DNA of 7,403 bases from NCBI GenBank assembly GCA_964559535.1, contig CAZLIC010000132.1, positions 1-7,403 on the forward strand, read 5' to 3'. The stretch is from CAZLIC01 sp964559535 (GTDB lineage Bacteria; Pseudomonadota; Alphaproteobacteria; Rhodobacterales; Rhodobacteraceae). The position numbers and the translations under genes were made by a program. The notes beneath the pieces are model-generated. The model worked only from the letters and a program-made list of their open reading frames with translations. It ran no database searches and had not been told where the DNA came from. Positions 5,146 to 7,403 of this stretch are shown in pieces; position 1 is the stretch's first letter, and the number at the start of each line of letters is the position of its first letter.

Positions 5146-6333
5146 ATGACCCGCCCCGTCGTCATCCTGTCCGCCGTCCGCACCGCCATCGGCACCTTCG
5201 GGGGCGCATTGGCGGGCCACGCGCCCACGGGCCTGGCCGCTGCCGTGGCAGCCGAGGCCATTGCGCGGGCGGGCGTGGACGCCGCCCAGGTGGGGACTAC
5301 CGTGTTCGGCAATGTCATCCACACCGCGCCGGAAGACATGTACATCAGCCGCGTCGCCGCGATCCGCGCCGGGGTGCCCGAGACCTCTCCGGCGCTGACA
5401 CTGAACCGGCTGTGCGGCAGCGGGTTGCAGGCAGTGGTGACGGCGGCGGAACAGATCGTGCTGGGCCATGCCGATGTGGCGCTGGCGGGCGGCGTGGAGA
5501 GCATGAGCCGCGCCGGGCATCTGGTGATGCAGGGCCGTGCCGGGCAGAAGATGGGCGACCTTGCGGCGGTGGACATGATGCTGGGCGCCCTGCATGACCC
5601 GTTCGGCAACGGCCACATGGGCGTCACGGCTGAAAACATTGCCGCCGAGGATGGCATTGACCGCGCCGCGCAGGATGCCTTTGCCGTGGAATCGCACCGC
5701 CGCGCGGCGCAGGCCATCGCCGAGGGCCGGTTCAGGGGGCAGATCCTGCCGCTGATGGTGAAGAAGGGCCGGCAAGAGGTGGCCTTCGACACCGATGAGC
5801 ACGTGCGCCCTGGCGCCACGCTGGCCGACATGGCCGCGCTGCGGCCGGTGTTCCGCAAGGACGGCGGGGTGACGGCGGGCAATTCCAGCGGCATCAATGA
5901 TGGCGCGGCGGCGCTGGTGCTGATGGATGCGGCCAAGGCCGACCTGTCGGGGCTGGCGCCCATCGCGCGGATCGTGGCCACCGGACTGGGCGGCGTGGCG
6001 CCGCGGGTGATGGGGCTGGGCCCGGTGCCTGCCGTGCAGCAGGCGCTGGCACGGGCGGGGCTGACGGTGGCCGACCTTGACGTGATCGAATCGAACGAGG
6101 CCTTCGCGGCCCAAGCCTGCGCCGTGGCGAACCGGCTGGGCTTTCCGGCCGAGAAGACCAACCCCAACGGCGGCGCCATTGCGCTGGGCCACCCGGTGGG
6201 CGCCTCGGGCGCGATCATCCTGACGAAACTGGTGCACGAACTGGCGCGCACCGGCGGGCGCTATGGCCTGGCCACCATGTGCATCGGCGGCGGGCAGGGG
6301 ATTGCGGTGATCGTGGAACGCATGGGCGGCTGA
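5146..6333 (+). CDS. bktB: Acetyl-CoA acetyltransferase / beta-ketothiolase, BktB-like
   Basis: The 395-residue length is normal for a class II degradative or biosynthetic thiolase. The nucleophile is Cys90 in LNRLCGSG, and the active site is completed by Asn317 in NEAF, His349 in GGAIALGHPVG and Cys379 in CIGGGQG. Several blocks resemble the Cupriavidus necator BktB as I remember it, especially GNVIHTAPEDMYISRVAA (55-72), VDMMLGALHDPF (142-153), MGVTAENIA (158-166) and FDTDEHVR (214-221). BktB cleaves or forms 3-oxovaleryl-CoA as well as acetoacetyl-CoA, so a C5 substrate giving propionyl-CoA and acetyl-CoA is plausible here. It is cytosolic. It starts at ATG 5146 with AAGGAA at 5134-5139. 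It is transcribed divergently from the SDR-kinase-DUF6285-ACAD operon and probably completes the same pathway. A general acetoacetyl-CoA thiolase (PhaA/AtoB type) is the alternative; catalytic identity as a thiolase is certain. Confidence 0.93.
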   Translation: MTRPVVILSAVRTAIGTFGGALAGHAPTGLAAAVAAEAIARAGVDAAQVGTTVFGNVIHTAPEDMYISRVAAIRAGVPETSPALTLNRLCGSGLQAVVTAAEQIVLGHADVALAGGVESMSRAGHLVMQGRAGQKMGDLAAVDMMLGALHDPFGNGHMGVTAENIAAEDGIDRAAQDAFAVESHRRAAQAIAEGRFRGQILPLMVKKGRQEVAFDTDEHVRPGATLADMAALRPVFRKDGGVTAGNSSGINDGAAALVLMDAAKADLSGLAPIARIVATGLGGVAPRVMGLGPVPAVQQALARAGLTVADLDVIESNEAFAAQACAVANRLGFPAEKTNPNGGAIALGHPVGASGAIILTKLVHELARTGGRYGLATMCIGGGQGIAVIVERMGG

Positions 6334-6346
6334 CCTTTTAGCCCAT

Positions 6347-6382
6347 GCCCTGCGCGGCGCCGGTGCGCGTGCCGTGCGGGGC
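6347..6382 (+). terminator. Stem-loop after the thiolase gene, candidate terminator
   Basis: Positions 6347-6360 pair with 6369-6382 around an 8-nt loop. In the plus-strand RNA all 14 pairs form, counting three G-U wobbles (6351/6378, 6354/6375, 6359/6370). In RNA from the minus strand those three become A-C mismatches, so the hairpin is strand-biased toward the thiolase transcript, which ends 14 nt earlier. No U-tract follows, so it may need Rho or serve for 3'-end stability. Confidence 0.5.
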
Positions 6383-6393
6383 AAGGGCGCAAC

Positions 6394-6663
6394 TCAGTCG
6401 TTGATGTCCTTTTCCCACAGCTTCACCTGCCCCGGCTTGGTGCCGATGGCCAGCCGCAGCCCGCCCCAAACCAGCAGCGAAGCGAAGGCGAAGATCATCA
6501 ACAGCAGCGACAGGCTCTCGCCCCCAACCAGCCCCAGCCCCAGGAGCACGCCCACCACCATGGCCCCGCCGGCAAATCCCAGGAAGATGAACCCCGGCAG
6601 CGCCAGTTCAACGATGCCGATCACGAACCCTGCGGCGATCCACGCCCACCAGACGCCCCACAT
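6394..6663 (-). CDS. Short NfeD-family membrane protein
   Basis: This 89-residue integral membrane protein has three predicted transmembrane segments, about residues 4-21, 24-46 and 51-73. It carries the NfeD-type motif VELALPGFIFLGFAGGA (18-34), with Glu19 followed by Pro23-Gly24. The polar tail is only about 16 residues, so the soluble OB-fold domain found at the C-terminus of longer NfeD proteins (about 150 aa, such as YbbJ) is absent. NfeD proteins are encoded beside SPFH/stomatin-like genes and are thought to act with them in membrane microdomain organisation or protein quality control. That is the case here: the SPFH gene ends three bases upstream, so the pair is one operon. Start ATG 6663 follows an AAAGG-type ribosome-binding site in the end of the SPFH gene. 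Family fairly sure; exact function unknown. Confidence 0.82.
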   Translation of the reverse strand: MWGVWWAWIAAGFVIGIVELALPGFIFLGFAGGAMVVGVLLGLGLVGGESLSLLLMIFAFASLLVWGGLRLAIGTKPGQVKLWEKDIND

Positions 6664-6666
6664 GGC

Positions 6667-7403
6667 TCAGGCCTTTCCCTTCAGCATGGCGAACGCGTTG
6701 GAAAACGCGTCGATGGCGGCCGATGGCACCAGCAGCATCTGCTTGCCCGGCCCGGTGCCCACCGCCGTCAGCGCCTCGACCTGCTTCAGCGCGATCTGGA
6801 ACTGCGCCGCCTCCAGCCCACCCCCGGCAATCGCCGTTGCGATCACGCCGGTGGCATAGGCTTCGGCATCCGCAGTGACACGCCGCGCCTTGGCCTCCTG
6901 CTCGGCCGCATAGAGGGCGGCGTCGGCCGCCAGCTCGACGGACCGCTTTTTCCCTTCCGCTTCCATCACTTGCGCCCGCCGCGCGCGTTCGGCGTTCAGC
7001 TGCTGCAGCATCGCCGCCCGCGTCGCTTCGTCAAGGTTCACATCCAGGATCTCGGCCCGCGTGACCTCGACCCCCCAGTCGTCCACCATCGCCGTGACCT
7101 GTTCACGCACCCGGTCAATCAGCTGCGCCCGGTTCGACTGCACCTGATCCAGTTCGATCTTGCCGATCTCGGAGCGCACGATGCCGGCCACCGTGGTGGC
7201 AATCGCTGCATCCACGTCGCGGATGCGGTACACGGTCTTTTCCGGCTCGGTGATGCGGTAGAACACGCTGGTTTCCACCTTCACCAGCACGTTGTCGGCG
7301 GTGATCGCGTCCTGGCTGGCATTGGGCAACTGCCGCTCCAGCACCGAAATCTTGTGCGCCACCCGGTCCAGGAACGGCACCACGAAGTTGATCCCCGGCC
7401 CCA
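6667..7403 (-). CDS. SPFH / stomatin-like (slipin, QmcA-type) protein, 5' part missing
   Basis: The last 244 residues are visible; the gene runs off the right edge. A GTG at 7383 is internal, because the frame continues upstream with GPGINFV, which joins VPFLDRV to give the standard SPFH opening 'GPG..FV.PF.DRV'. After that come the SPFH-domain strands and helices: LPNASQDAITADNVLVKVETSVFYRI, a block ending VRSEIGKIELDQVQSNR, then DDWGVEVTRAEILDVNLDE. Next is a long charged helix, likely coiled coil (NAERARRAQVMEAEGKKRSVELAADAALYAAEQEAKARRV), and a C-terminal segment GPGKQMLLVPSAA typical of stomatin oligomers. The N-terminal membrane anchor is outside the window. These proteins form membrane-bound oligomers that organise lipid domains and interact with membrane proteases. 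The NfeD gene follows three bases after the stop. HflK/HflC are less likely because the partner here is NfeD. Confidence 0.9.
   Translation of the reverse strand, partial: GPGINFVVPFLDRVAHKISVLERQLPNASQDAITADNVLVKVETSVFYRITEPEKTVYRIRDVDAAIATTVAGIVRSEIGKIELDQVQSNRAQLIDRVREQVTAMVDDWGVEVTRAEILDVNLDEATRAAMLQQLNAERARRAQVMEAEGKKRSVELAADAALYAAEQEAKARRVTADAEAYATGVIATAIAGGGLEAAQFQIALKQVEALTAVGTGPGKQMLLVPSAAIDAFSNAFAMLKGKA

Noticed and set aside
5110..6384. 424-codon and 376-codon open frames on the minus strand opposite the thiolase
   Set aside because: Antisense artefacts of G/C third-position bias; they cover the divergent promoter and terminator and match no family, while the plus strand is an intact thiolase.
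7381..7383. GTG at 7383 as start of the SPFH protein
   Set aside because: The frame stays open to the window edge and upstream codons encode GPGINFV, a conserved internal SPFH segment, so the gene is truncated by the window rather than starting there.

Overview
The window is a compact, very GC-rich stretch of bacterial chromosome. Codon use with a strong G/C third position, the gene set, and intergenic repeats built on G/C hairpins around a 'CCCCGGGGTATTT' core suggest an alphaproteobacterium, most likely Rhodobacterales. That placement is inference from gene content and sequence style; no 16S rRNA or other marker gene is present. I see no tRNA, rRNA, transposase, integrase or CRISPR array.

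Layout, left to right. (1) Positions 1-1497, plus strand: the 3' end of a rhamnose operon, with the C-terminus of the bifunctional rhamnulose-1-phosphate aldolase/dehydrogenase (rhaD) followed 4 nt later by a complete L-rhamnose isomerase (rhaI). (2) Positions 1497-1840: a gene-free, 344-bp nested inverted repeat that fills almost the whole gap between two convergent genes and probably insulates or terminates both. (3) Positions 1859-5058, minus strand: four genes joined by 4-, 8- and 4-bp overlaps, transcribed in the order short-chain dehydrogenase, APH-type kinase, DUF6285-like small protein, acyl-CoA dehydrogenase. (4) Positions 5146-6333, plus strand: a BktB-like beta-ketothiolase, divergent from the four-gene operon across an 87-bp promoter region containing a palindrome. 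(5) Positions 6394-7403, minus strand: a short NfeD-family membrane protein and the SPFH/stomatin-like protein upstream of it, cut by the window edge; these are housekeeping membrane functions unrelated to the catabolic genes.

The most interesting part is region 3 plus 4. The kinase, small protein and acyl-CoA dehydrogenase match the LvaA-LvaB-LvaC set of Pseudomonas putida levulinate catabolism. They also match, as separate genes, the two domains fused in animal ACAD11 and ACAD10. In those systems a 4-hydroxyacyl-CoA is phosphorylated on its hydroxyl and the phosphate is then eliminated by the ACAD-fold enzyme, moving the acid into beta-oxidation. The SDR in front could reduce a 4-oxoacyl-CoA (the LvaD role) or oxidise a hydroxyacyl-CoA. 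The thiolase resembles BktB, which cleaves the C5 substrate 3-oxovaleryl-CoA, the expected end product. The window would thus encode a compact 4-hydroxy/4-oxo acid degradation module. No CoA ligase, enoyl-CoA hydratase, transporter or regulator is seen here, so those steps must be encoded elsewhere, and the real substrate is inferred.
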